Assembly (NCBI GenBank): GCA_963575745.1 | Contig: CAUYUJ010009446.1 | Coordinates: 801,259-865,258 of the forward strand | Reading direction: 5' to 3' | Source of the DNA: Prorocentrum cordatum | Lineage: Eukaryota > Sar > Dinophyceae > Prorocentrales > Prorocentraceae | DNA: 64,000 bases | Shown: positions 20,581 through 31,140 of the stretch, in pieces | Position numbering within the stretch: position 1 is the first letter of the stretch | How the letters are laid out: each line of letters starts with the position of its first letter | The notes under the pieces: model-generated | What the model was told of the DNA's origin: nothing | The model's input: the letters and a program-made list of their open reading frames with translations, nothing else | The model's database searches: none | Translations under genes and position numbers: made by a program

Positions 20581-21553
20581 TGAATGGCGTCGGTTACGGT
20601 GACGCTGGCGATCAGGATCCTGACCCTGACAGTGATAATGCTTATGACTCCTGCTCTTCGATCCGGCGGCCGCACTCGCTTGTGGACCCCCCCCCTCCGG
20701 CATGCGCTAGAACTTGAGCGCGCGCGATGTTTCTAGTTATATCTGCGTATACAAATGAAAGGCGCAAGTGGGTCGCAGTGTATCATTTGTTCCTGGCTGT
20801 CGGTAGCAGCACACGAGCTTCGTGAGAACAGTTGCCAAGAAGAAAGCACGCAGACCGCGCGTCACGTGTGCACAGCCACTCGTCGTCCTCCTCCTCCTCC
20901 TCGACAAACTTTGCGCTCCCGCGTGCTCAGTCGTGCTACGGCGCCGTCGCCCAAGACATCATGGGCGCACTTGTTGAAGCCGGCGGGTGCGCGGACTCCC
21001 TGCAGGATTGAAGCGCGTTGCAGGGTGCAGAATGGTTGGGCGAAGGGAAGTGGAGGTCGGAGGAAGAAAAGATACCGATGCCGCTGCTCGTCTTGGAGGG
21101 CCCTCGTCACCACGGCTGGATTCTCCTCGAGATTCTGGACAGGTTGCACCCCAGGGACGAGGTCTGGGGAGTGGGGGTATGTGGGGGTATGTGGGGGTAT
21201 GTGGGGGTATCGGTGCACTTTAGTTCCCCCACGGGAAGTGGAGAAAGAGAGAGAGAGAGAGAGAGAGCAGGGAGTGCAGCGGAAGGAAAGGGGAAGGAGA
21301 ATGCGAGAGGTGATGTGAGACACAGTCGATGCTCTCTGACGCGATCTTCAAGCCTGCCGTCGTCCATGCAAGAGCGCGTGCCCCAGGGACAGCAGTGCTC
21401 TCGCTTCCGTCCGCCTGCGCCTGCCTGCCACCACACGCATGATCCCGCAGACTCAGCTGCGCATGATTCCTTCCTTGAAGCTCCACTCGCATTCAGATAT
21501 TGTTCCTTCCTCCTGCGATTGCCATCGCTTTCTCCCTCTCTCTCGCTCTCCTT

Positions 21554-21554
<1 letters not shown>
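20581..21554. other. No gene; short minisatellites
   Basis: GC-rich sequence with a GTGGGGGTAT decamer repeated about four to five times at 21170-21215 and (GA)n at 21246-21270. I see no recognisable protein. Confidence 0.4.
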
Positions 21555-21584
<30 letters not shown>

Positions 21585-21765
21585 GTATGTATATATACAT
21601 ACATACATACATAAATACATACATGCATACATACATTCATACATACATACATACATGCATGCATGCATACATACATACATACATACATACGTACGTACAT
21701 ACATACATACATACATACATACATACATACATACATACACACATATATATATATATATATAGAAT
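21555..21765. repeat. TA and ATAC tetranucleotide tract
   Basis: (TA)n at both ends encloses an (ATAC)n core with occasional GCAT and GTAC. A similar tract is at 23604-24010. Confidence 0.9.
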
Positions 21766-21879
21766 GGGGCCCCCTGCCAGGTGCCACGACTCGCCATGGG
21801 CGCGTTGGGCCTCGGGGAGCACTGCCTCTGGGGCCCCCTGCCCCCAGGAGAGCTCCAGGACAGCTCCAAGACGGCCCAA

Positions 21880-22560
21880 GAGCCCTCCAAGAGAGCCCTA
21901 GACCGCCCAAGAGCGTTCCAGGATGCCTTCAGATGGCCTCCAGACGGTCCGAAAAAGGCCCCCACGACGGTCCAAGATGCCTTCAAGGGGACCCCCGAGA
22001 GGGCCTCAGGAAGCCAAAAATAGCGATGTTCCATTGGTTTTTGAAAATGGTTTTGAATTCTCGCCTGTTCGGGCTTCCCACGGCCCAAGACAGCCCAAAA
22101 GGCACACACAATCGCCCCGAGAGGACCCCAAGGCGACGGAAGTGGACCCCAAGATTGCCTCAGAGGGCCCCAAGATTGTTCAAGAGAGCCCCGAGGTGGC
22201 CCAGGACGGCCCCAAGAGGCCCCCAAGAGAGCCCAAAGCGGGCCCCAAGACACCCCCAAGAGAGCTCAAAGACGGCCAGAGCCCCCCAAGACGGCCCAGA
22301 ACAGCCCCAGGACGGCCTAAGAGGGCGTCCACCATCGCTCCAAAATGGCCCAAGAGGCCTCCAAGAGAGCCCCAAGGGGACCCCGAAGGACGCCAGCGCC
22401 ACGACGCTCCAAGACACCCCCAAGACGGCCTCAGTGGCCTCTAAGACGGCTCCGAGCCTTGTGCCCCAACATGGCTCCAGAAGTTTCCCAGGTGCCCCAG
22501 AGGCGCCCCTGAGAAGACCTAACAGGCCTCCAAGAGGCTCAGGGAGACTCCAAGAGGCTC
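21880..22560. repeat. CCCCAAGA-rich satellite, second block
   Basis: Same family as 18485-19815 (CCAAGAGAGCCC, CCCCAAGACGGCC, GGCCTCCAAGAG). One AT-richer spacer occurs near 22020-22080. The block is separated from the first by microsatellites. Confidence 0.7.
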
Positions 22561-23560
22561 GCCAGCTCCCGTTTCTACGTGCTCCAGAAACGTCTCTCCC
22601 GAGCACGTCGAATTTCCTCTGCACCAGGCCCCGAATGTCCCTGCACAGGACGTCGTCGGTCGTTCTCTCAATTTGAACGTGCTCCGGACACATCCCTCTG
22701 GAGCACGTCGAATTTCCCTTGCACCCGCTTCTTGAATCCAGTGCCTTCTCATCCAGGGTTCACCGCCCAAGGGGAGCCGCGCCAAATTGCATGACGGCCC
22801 CGAGGGAGCTCAAGAGAACCCCTAGAGCTCTTTTTTCTACGTGCTCTGGAACCGTCTATCAAGGGCACGCAGGATGTCCGAAGCACCCCTCCCAGCATGC
22901 CTGCTTTGCACCTGAAGCACCAGAATCGCCTCTCTGGAACATGTGGCGCCAGCTGCACCCCACTCCGCCTTCAGCTCCTGCTTCTTCAGAGGAGGACCCA
23001 ATAGCCCATCCAATACAATTCCCAGACGGCTCATGAATCCCCCCAACAGTCCAAGATCGCCCTCAGCAGCCCAAGATGGACTCCAGAGACCGCCCAAAGT
23101 TTGTCAGTCACCGACATGCTCTCGAAACGCCCTTCCAGAACACGTGGCCCCAGCTGCACCTCCCTCCCCCTTTCAGTTTCTGCTTCTCCAAAGGAGGCCC
23201 CAGTAGAGTCCATCCAATACCGCCCCCAGACGGCCCAAGAGCACCCCCGATAGTCCAAGACCGCCATCAGCAGCCCAAGATGGATCCCAGACATCCGAAG
23301 CCCGCCCAGAGTGTCGCCAGTCCCCCGACATGCTCTGGAAACGCCCTTCTGGAACACGTGTCCAGCGAGTCCCTTTGGGGGTACGACGACGGACTGCCAC
23401 GACGACGAACAGCTGCTCGAGCTCTAACGAATTTGCGTGCCCAGTGGCGCCGCGGACGCATCGGAAGACGCCCCACCAACGGCCAGGAGGGTCCTAAGTC
23501 GGCACAAGAGGCATCCCAAGACGGCCCCGAGGCCCCCGAATGCGGCCTGCAAGCGTCTTG
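22561..23560. repeat. ~220-bp tandem units with GTGCTC(T/C)GGAA blocks
   Basis: GTGCTC-x-GAA or ATGCTCTGGAA blocks recur near 22577, 22678, 22843, 23118 and 23330. The stretch 22925-23115 is repeated at 23120-23365, sharing CCAGCTGCACC, TTCAG(C/T)T(C/T)CTGCTTC, GGAGG(A/C)CCCA, CATCCAATAC and CAGCAGCCCAAGATGGA. The unit mixes with the CCAAGA satellite. Confidence 0.6.
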
Positions 23561-23603
23561 GACATTGACTAGAGCGCGCGCGAAACGCGCACGATGGTTC
23601 TAG

Positions 23604-23807
23604 TGTATATATATACACATACATACATACACACATACATACATACATCCATACATACATACACACGTACATACATACATACATACATACATACATACAT
23701 ACATACATACATACATACATACATACACACATACATACACACATACATGCATGCATGCATGCATGCATGCATGCATGCATGCATGTATACATACATGCAT
23801 GCATGCA

Positions 23808-23849
<42 letters not shown>

Positions 23850-24010
23850 CATGCATGCATGCATGCATGCATGCATGCATCCATGCATGCATGCAGACAT
23901 GCATACATGCATACATGCATACATGCATACATGCATACATACATACATCCACACATACAGACACGCAAACTACATACATACATACATACGTACATACATA
24001 CATCTAAATA
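23604..24010. repeat. ATAC/ATGC tetranucleotide tract
   Basis: Alternating long runs of (ATAC)n and (ATGC)n with a (TA)n core near 23815-23850. All open frames here are Tyr/Ile/His/Cys/Met by-products. Confidence 0.9.
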
Positions 24011-25255
24011 CGTATGCCAGTGTATATATGTCTATATATTTCTATGTTTATCTCCCTCTATCTCTATCTCTCTCTCTCTCCCTATCCAGGTATTAACTTC
24101 ACCGCTGGCGTTTGGAGTCAAACCACGCTTTCGGGCATTTTTCAGACTTGCCTGGTTTTCAGCCCCACCACGGCTGGTCCTCCTGTCTCAAGATGGGCCG
24201 CGGCCAAGTGTCAAGCTTCAAAGCTTGGCTCCTACAAGGTTCCTGAACGCAAAGGTGTTCGGACGGGTTTCTTCAAGCAAATTGATCATGCAAAGTGGAT
24301 CTGGTGCCGCTGGCAGTATTCCGAGTCATCGGGGTTCTAGTTCGAGAATTGGCAGATCTCTTCCCCCTCGATCTGGCGCTATCTGGTGACGCGGGTGTCC
24401 TACTCAGTGATCCGTTTCACCGTGGGCAAATTTAATAGCTCTTGGGAACCGAATGGCGGCCACATCGAAGTTTAGACGTGGGACTGGGCTTACAAGACTA
24501 ATCATACGAGACGCAAGGAGTGTTAATGCCAAATCTGACATACGTGTTCACTAGTCTGGGTTTACCTATCTTCCTTTCCCGATGTAAGAGATGGGTCATC
24601 AAAGCGGTCACCCACCCCCTGTGTCTTTCTAGGGTTTCCCTTTCATCGCGCCAAGAGTATTGCAAGTTGACGTTTGCAATCCATTCTCTCAGTTTTCTTC
24701 AACCCCCACCGCGGCTAGACACTAAAAGGTCGCAGCCATTCCTTTATACTTCCACGCGCTTGTCGCTTTCTCTCCATGCCAACCATCCGACACTGGGACT
24801 TCCGGGATGTATTACGTATGACAGTTTGTTCGCGCATTCACAAGAGTCCATTTTTCGGAATATTTGTACACATGGTTTGTCACAAGACAACGGTCGGATC
24901 GTCAGGTTCGTTTTTGTTGTTTTGGTAAATTTCTATGTTTTGGACACTCGTATGTGGGAATTGTCAGTAGACTGATGTTTTGTCTAGCGTTTATCGCTCA
25001 TAAGAGTTTTCGTCGCGCCCTTGGTGCGACGTGTTCTGTTCCTTTGCATGCGTCTGCCTGTTTTCTCAGGCCGCGCGGCACATGGACTTCCGCTTCTCAT
25101 GAGCGCCTCGTCATCACCTCCATCATCTCTGCACAGCGTTGCAGAGCGGGGTATGTACTCGCATAGTAACGGTGCATCATATATCATGGAGTTGCATACC
25201 ATGGTTGCGCGAAGGATGCAGCCAGAAAACCATGCTGGAGGACCGACAATTTAGA
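24011..25255. other. No assigned gene
   Basis: A CT run (24050-24085) precedes ordinary-complexity sequence. A plus frame at about 24090-24340 (GINFTAGVWSQTTLSG, KIDH-like basic end) looks more protein-like than its surroundings. It ends in a stop after about 80 residues and I do not recognise it. The rest shows no motif. Confidence 0.3.
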
Positions 25256-25405
25256 GATGAGGCCAGTGCTGCAGCGGAAGCACCATTTGGAAGGACAGAA
25301 ATCGCGAAGATGAGGCCAGCGCTGCAGCGGGAGCACCATTCGGAAGGACCGAAAACATGAAATTGCGACCAGCGCTGCAGCGGGAACACCATTTTGAAGG
25401 ACCGA
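25256..25405. repeat. ~53-bp tandem repeat, three copies
   Basis: Core GATGAGGCCAG(T/C)GCTGCAGCGG then AGCACCAT(T)TGGAAGGAC, repeated three times. Confidence 0.8.
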
Positions 25406-26037
25406 TCGATGTGGAAACACATATACCAAAGACCAATGTTGAAACTCGTGTGTGCGAGAATTCAGTACGCGGAGAGGGCAGGACATCTTCCGGACAGAGT
25501 CAGGGGAGAGGAGAGTAGTATTCACTATGTGTAAGTGTGGAGGGTGGTGGCAAGGCAGGGAAGGGCGCGCGTCGGGCGCGCGCCGGACCCTCAGGAGAGC
25601 CCGTGGCCCCTGAGAGGCGTTCATGGTTCGCCTTTTCTGGAGCTGGCGCCAGAAGCGCACGGCAGCACCCTTTCCGCCATGCTTTCCAAGCGCAGCGGCA
25701 AGCTTCGAGTGATCAAGATGCAATTTCGTCAGAGTGAGGGGGCCGAACGGTCATTCACTGTCCCTGGGTGCGTGGCTGAAGTGGGATTCCGCGGTGCGGA
25801 TTCTCGTTGTTGTTTGTTCCCCACATGTTTCGTGGGGTTCTGGTTTTCTTCCTTGCCGCGGCGCACCCGCGTCTCCTCCTCCCCTCCTCCTCTTCATTCC
25901 TCTCCTCAACCCGCGGTCAACACATGCACGGCAAGTACATGAGACACGCGTCTACATACAGCCGCACGCATGCACACACTCGCACACACAAGACGCATGT
26001 TCACTGCATCATACACCCAAGACGTCTGCACAATCCT
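25406..26037. other. No gene; CA-rich lead-in to satellite
   Basis: GC-rich sequence, then a CT-rich patch (25850-25910) and a CACACA-type patch (25960-25995). Nothing is recognised. Confidence 0.4.
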
Positions 26038-28365
26038 GTGAGGGTCGTCCAGGGCACAGCAGGCATGGCATATTCTCGACACCGTAGGGGGTGCGCAGGG
26101 GGTGGTTTCTCACCGCGGCCGCTATCCGTGACGGTCGTCCAGGGCATAGCAGGCAGGGCATATTCTCGACACCAGAGGGGGTGCGCAGGGGGTGGTCTCT
26201 CACCGCGGCCGCTATCCGTGACGGTCGTCCAAGGCACAGCAGGCATGGCATATTCTCGACACCATAGTGGTCTCTCACGCTATCCGTGACGGGTGGCCTC
26301 TCACCGCAGGGGCGCTATCCGTCGTCCAGGGAGCAGGCATTCTCGCATAGGGGGTGCGCAGGGGGTGGTCTCTCACCGCGGCCGCTATCCGTGACGGTCG
26401 TCCAGGGCACAGCAGGCATGGCATATTCTCGACACCATAGGGGGTGCGCAGGGGGTGGTCTCTCACCGCGGCCGCTATCCGTGACGGTCGTCCAGGGCAC
26501 AGCAGGCATGGCATATTCTCGACACCATAGGGGGTGCGCAGGGGGTGGTCTCTCACCGCGGCCGCTATCCGTGACGGTCGTCCAGGGCACAGCAGGCATG
26601 GCATATTCTCGACACCATAGGGGGTGCGCAGGGGGTGGTCTCTCACCGCGGCCGCTATCCGTGACGGTCGTCCAGGGCACAGCAGGCATGGCATATTCTC
26701 GACACCATAGGGGGTGCGCAGGGGGTGGTCTCTCACCGCGGCCGCTATCCGTGACGGTCGTCCAGGGCACAGCAGGCATGGCATATTCTCGACACCATAG
26801 GGGGTGCGCAGGGGGTGGTCTCTCACCGCGGCCGCTATCCGTGACGGTCGTCCAGGGCACAGCAGGCATGGGCATATTCTCGACACCATAGGGGGTGCGC
26901 AGGGGGTGGTCTCTCACCGCGGCCGCTATCCGTGACGGTCGTCCAGGGCACAGCAGGCATGGCATATTCTCGACACCATAAGGGGGTGCGCAGGGGGTGG
27001 TCTCTCACCGCGGCCGCTATCCGTGACGGTCGTCCAGGGCACAGCAGGCATGGCATATTCTCGACACCATAGGGGGTGCGCAGGGGGTGGTCTCTCACCG
27101 CGGCCGCTATCGTGACGGTCGTCCAGGGCACAGCAGGCATGGCATATTCTCGACACCATAGGGAGTGCGCAGGGGGTGGTCACCACCGTGCCGGTTCGGT
27201 CGCAGGGCACAGCAGGCATGGCATATTCTCGACACCATAGGGGTGCGCGTCTCTCACCGCGGCCGCTATCCGTGGTCGTCCAGGGCACAGGCATGGCATA
27301 TTCTCGACACCATAGGGGGTGCGCAGGGGGTGGTCTCTCACCGCGGCCGCTATCCGTGACGGTCGTCCAGGGCACAGCAGGCATGGCATATTCTCGACAC
27401 CAGAGGGGGCGCGGGGGGTCTCTCACGCGGCCGCTATCCGTGACGGTCGTCCACAGCAGCATGGCATATTCTCGACACCATAGGGGGTGCGCAGGGGTGG
27501 TCTCTCACCGCGGCCGCTATCCGTGACGGTCGTCCAGGGCACAGCAGGCATGGCATATTCTCGACACCATAGGGGGTGCGCAGGGGGTGGTCTCTCACCG
27601 CGGCCGCTATCCGTGACGGTCGTCCAGGGCACAGCAGGCATGGCATATTCTCGACACCATAGGGGGTGCGCAGGGGGTGGTCTCTCACCGCGGCCGCTAT
27701 CCGTGACGGTCGTCCAGGGCACAGCAGGCATGGCATATTCTCGACACCATAGGGGGTGCGCAGGGGGTGGTCTCTCACCGCGGCCGCTATCCGTGACGGT
27801 CGTCCAGGGCACAGCAGGCATGGCATATTCTCGACACCATAGGGGGTGCGCAGGGGTGGTCTCTCACCGCGGCCGCTATCCGTGACGGTCGTCCAGGGCA
27901 CAGCAGGCATGGCATATTCTCGACACCATAGGGGGTGCGCAGGGGGTGGTCTCTCACCGCGGCCGCTATCCGTGACGGTCGTCCAGGGCACAGCAGGCAT
28001 GGCATATTCTCGACACCATAAGGGGGTGCGCAGGGGATGGTCTCTCACCGCGGCCGCTATCCGTGACGGTTGTCCAGGGCACAGCAGGCATGGCATATTA
28101 TCGGCACCATAGGGGGTGCGCAGGGGGTGGTCTCTCACCGCGGCTGCTATCGGTGACGGTCGTCCAGGGCACAGCAGGCATGGCAGATTCTCGACACCAT
28201 AGGGAGTGCGCAGGGGGTGGTCTCTCACCGCGGCCGCTATCCGTGACGGTCGTCCAGGGCGCAGCAGGCATGGCATATTCTCGACACCATAAGGGGGTGC
28301 GCAGGGGGTGGTCTCTCACCGCGGCCGCTATCCGTGACGGTCGTCCAGGGCACAGCGGTATCGGC
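26038..28365. repeat. 90-bp satellite, about 25 copies
   Basis: The unit is exactly 90 bases over long stretches, e.g. starts at 26459, 26549, 26639. It contains TCTCACCGCGGCCGCTATCC, GTGACGGTCGTCCAGGGC and GCATATTCTCGACACCATAG. Most copies in 26350-27100 and 27530-28000 are identical, pointing to recent homogenisation. Two zones (26265-26345 and 27170-27480) are full of small deletions. Since 90 is a multiple of three, all frames repeat 30 codons and stay open on both strands. This explains the long frames and is not evidence of a protein. Confidence 0.95.
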
Positions 28366-28439
28366 GGGGCAACGGCCACCAACATCATTCTCACATGCTT
28401 CACTTCAACTCTCATCACTCCAGCCATAATATAAGTATG

Positions 28440-28497
28440 TGGGGTTCCTCGGTAGCGTAATTGTTGTTTGTTGTTGTTTGTTGTTGTTTGTTGTCGT
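28440..28497. repeat. TTGTTGT heptamer run
   Basis: About six imperfect copies of TTGTTGTTTG, ending in GTCGTCGTCC, at the start of the GACCCACC minisatellite. Confidence 0.75.
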
Positions 28498-28890
28498 CGT
28501 CCCACCCGCAACCCGCGACCCACCCGCGACCCACCCCGCGACCCACCCCGCGACCCACCCGCGACCCACCCGCGACCCACCCGCGACCCACCCCGCGACC
28601 CACCCCGCGACCCACCCCGCGACCCGCCCGCGACCCACCCCGACCCACCCCGCGACCCACCCCGCGACCCACCCCACGACCCACCCCGCGACCCACCCGC
28701 GACCAACCCGCGACCCACCCGCGACCCACCCCGCCGCGGCCCACTCCGCGACCCACCCGCGACCCACCGCGCCACCCACCCGCGACCCACCCCGCGACCC
28801 ACCCGCGACCCACCCCGCGACCCACCCGCGACCCACCCGCGACCCACCCGCGACCCATCCCGCGACCCACCCGCGACCCACCTTCGACCC
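28498..28890. repeat. CGCGACCCACC minisatellite
   Basis: About 33 copies of an 11-12-base unit (CGCGACCCACC with or without an extra C). Strong strand asymmetry: C-rich on plus, G-rich on minus. Confidence 0.9.
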
Positions 28891-29320
28891 AAACCACGTT
28901 CAAGGTACAAACCACCATTTTCGGCGCCTGCGGCGAGTTTTTTTTGCATTCCTTCCATGTGGAGAGCCCGCGACCCACCCCGCGACCAACTCGCGACCAA
29001 CCCGCGACCCAAACCACGGTCAGGGTACAAACTGCATTTTTCGGCGCCTGCGGCGGGCATCTTTTGCAGTCGTTTCAGGTGGAGAGCCCGCGGCCCACCC
29101 GCGACCACGTTCAGGGTACAAACCAAATGTTTCGGCGCCTGCGGCGGGCATCTTTTGCATTCGTTCCCGGTGGAGAACCCGCGGCCCACCCGCGACCCAT
29201 TACACGTTCAGTGTACAAACGATTTGTTTCGGCTCCTGCGGCGGGCTGCTTTTGCATTCCTTCCAGGTGGAGGTGGAAAGCCCGCGACCCACCCGCGACC
29301 CAAACCACGTTCACTGAACA
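28891..29320. repeat. ~100-bp higher-order repeats, five copies
   Basis: Each unit has AAACCACGTTCA(A/G)GGTACAAAC, then TTTCGGCGCCTGCGGCG, TTTTGCATTC and GGTGGAGAGCCCG, followed by one to four CGCGACCCACC copies. Units start near 28892, 29008, 29105, 29200 and 29300. Confidence 0.8.
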
Positions 29321-29564
29321 AACTAATGCCGCACAAGCGCGGCGGCGGATTTTTGCGTGCCGCCTGAGCCCGCAACGACCTCTTCAAGCCCCGCGCATCC
29401 ACACCAGCCCGTCCAGCAAGTTTGCCCTGGCGAGTTGCCTTGATCAGAGAAGTCGGGGAGCATAAAGTGGAAACAAAAATTGCGTTGCCGTTATCTCGGG
29501 AAAGGAGGGGGAGGCAGGAGGAGTAAACAGGGGACGAGGAGGACGCGAAAGAAGAGAGGATGTA

Positions 29565-29925
29565 AGGAGAATGTGGAGAAAGAGGAGGAGGAGGAGGAGG
29601 AGGAGGAGGAGGAGGAGAGGAGGAGGAGGAGGAGGGAGGAGGAGGAGGAGGAGGAGGAGAGGAGGAGGGAGGAGAGGAGGAGGAGGAGGAGGGAGGAGGA
29701 CAGGAGGGAGGGGGAGGAGGGGAAGGAGGGAGGGGAGGAGGATGATGGACGACAGTGGGAGGACGATGATGGAGGCCGATGAGGGTGTGGACGACAATGG
29801 GAGGGCGATGATGGAAGGACGAGGGGGGAAGAGGGAGGACGAGGAAGAGGAGGAGGAGGACGAGGTGGAGGAGAAGGATGACGATGACGATGACGATGAG
29901 GACGAGGACGAGGAAGAGGAGGAGG
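29565..29925. repeat. GGA/GAG tract
   Basis: (GGA)n with GAC variants toward the right end. Its last bases form the target site of the LINE insertion that follows. Confidence 0.9.
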
Positions 29926-29942
29926 AGGAGGAGAGCGCCATC
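29926..29942. repeat. LINE target-site duplication, left copy
   Basis: AGGAGGAGAGCGCCATC, identical over 17 bases to 34925-34941. It abuts the spliced leader exactly. Confidence 0.9.
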
Positions 29943-29979
29943 TCCGTAGCCATTTTGGCTCAAGCCATTTTGGCTCAAG
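29943..29979 (+). other. DinoSL plus relict DinoSL in tandem
   Basis: A full 22-base leader (29943-29964, T at the variable first base) is followed at once by CCATTTTGGCTCAAG (29965-29979). This is the leader minus its first seven bases. The cut falls right after the internal TAG of the leader, as expected if a new leader was trans-spliced onto an AG inside an older genomic leader. This pattern is known from recycled processed cDNAs of dinoflagellates. It implies at least two rounds of transcription, trans-splicing and reinsertion. Confidence 0.95.
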
Positions 29980-30127
29980 GCCATTGCCCGAAGCCACCCT
30001 CTCTCGTTCGCGAGGGTGTACTCGGTTAGGGCCCCAGTCTGCCCGCAGGAGGGCGCCATTTTCTCGGCCGGAGGCCGAGAGCACTTCCACATGTGTTCTC
30101 CCGTCCGCCAGCCCTGCTGGCCCTGCA

Positions 30128-31140
30128 ATGAGCGGTGCTGCCTCTGCCGCCTCGCTCGATGGCCTCGCTCAGGAGTGGGAACTGGCGAGCACCTTCCCCA
30201 CGCAGGAGGCTGCCGCCGTCGCCGCTGCTGAAGATGCCGCGAAACGGCAACGCATCGCACACGCTGTTGCCCCCGAAGACGCTGCTAGCCTCAAGGAGTA
30301 CGTGGACACCACCAAGAAGAGCTTGCTCGCTGCCCTGGCCAACATCCAGAACTCGGTGGCCACGCTCACGAACACCTTCACAAGCAGCTGGAATGACATC
30401 GACAAGAGAATCGAGGCGCGGCTCAACGGCGTGGAATGCCGCCAGTCTGCCCAAGAAGCCCGCATCGACGTCCTCGAAGGCCAGATCCGATCGCTCACGG
30501 AGACCCTCGGCGACATCAAGGCCGCTCGCCCCGCTCTTCCTGCTGCTGCTCCTGGCTTCAATCGTAATACCGACCCGACCATCCTTCTGCTTCGCACCAA
30601 GCTGTCCTGCGCCAAAGCTGGAGTTCTTGCGGCGCTCTCCGGTTGGCTCGGCCGTGCCCAGCTCAACGAGCTGACTTCTCTATGGAAGGAGAACCGGTCT
30701 CCAACAGATACATCCTACGGATCAATGGATCGATCCCCTATGCCTCTCGGAAAGTCCAGCAGGCCCTCGGCGCTCTTCGTCGACACGACCAGACATGGGA
30801 GCGCTTCCAGTGCCAGGCCCCCGACAACTCCATGCAGGAGATATTCATCTCTGGCGACAAGAACGTGGCCCAGGTCAAGAGAGAGCTCGGCCTCAAACGT
30901 GTTCGCCGCGAGCTGGAACTCCACTACGGACACCTGCGCTTCTACAGTGACAAAGACAAGGGTGAGATCTCGTGCCAGTGGGAGCCGCTTGTTCATGTGG
31001 AACCACAGGCGGGAGAAGCACCGCCCAAGCTCTCGTTCTGCCTCGCCAACCTCAACGCTCTCGGGATTGACAAGTCCAAGATCCTTGATGGCGTCATGGC
31101 TGGCTTCAAGTCCGCAAGTGAGACGACGTGGAGTGTTTAG
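30128..31140 (+). pseudogene. LINE ORF1 protein (one frameshift)
   Basis: The first ATG after the leader starts a ~337-residue protein ending in TAG at 31138-31140. Residues ~55-135 form a probable coiled coil (DTTKKSLLAALANIQNSV, EARIDVLEGQIRSLTETL), the trimerisation type of region usual in ORF1. After a Pro/Ala linker there is a basic domain with KLSCAKAGVLAALSGWL. Following a frame change near 30672 come SMEGEPVSNRYILRI, ASRKVQQALGALRR and NVAQVKRELGLKRVRRELE. The order is that of an RNA-binding fold and basic helix in dinoflagellate LINE ORF1. ORF1 coats element RNA and aids strand exchange at the target. The frameshift would truncate it; whether it is real cannot be told here. Confidence 0.7.

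Noticed and set aside
21453-24096. Tyr/Ile/His- and Met/Cys-rich frames
   Set aside because: By-products of ATAC and ATGC tetranucleotide tracts.
26275-28276. Long open frames on both strands through the 90-bp satellite (up to ~280 codons)
   Set aside because: The unit length is a multiple of three, so one stop-free unit keeps all copies open. No start, domain or codon signal supports a protein.
26038-29320. Regularly spaced repeats as a CRISPR array
   Set aside because: Units are contiguous with no unique spacers, and the genome is eukaryotic.
29571-30029. Arg/Glu-rich frame across the GGA tract
   Set aside because: Low-complexity translation of the trinucleotide repeat that runs into the LINE leader.
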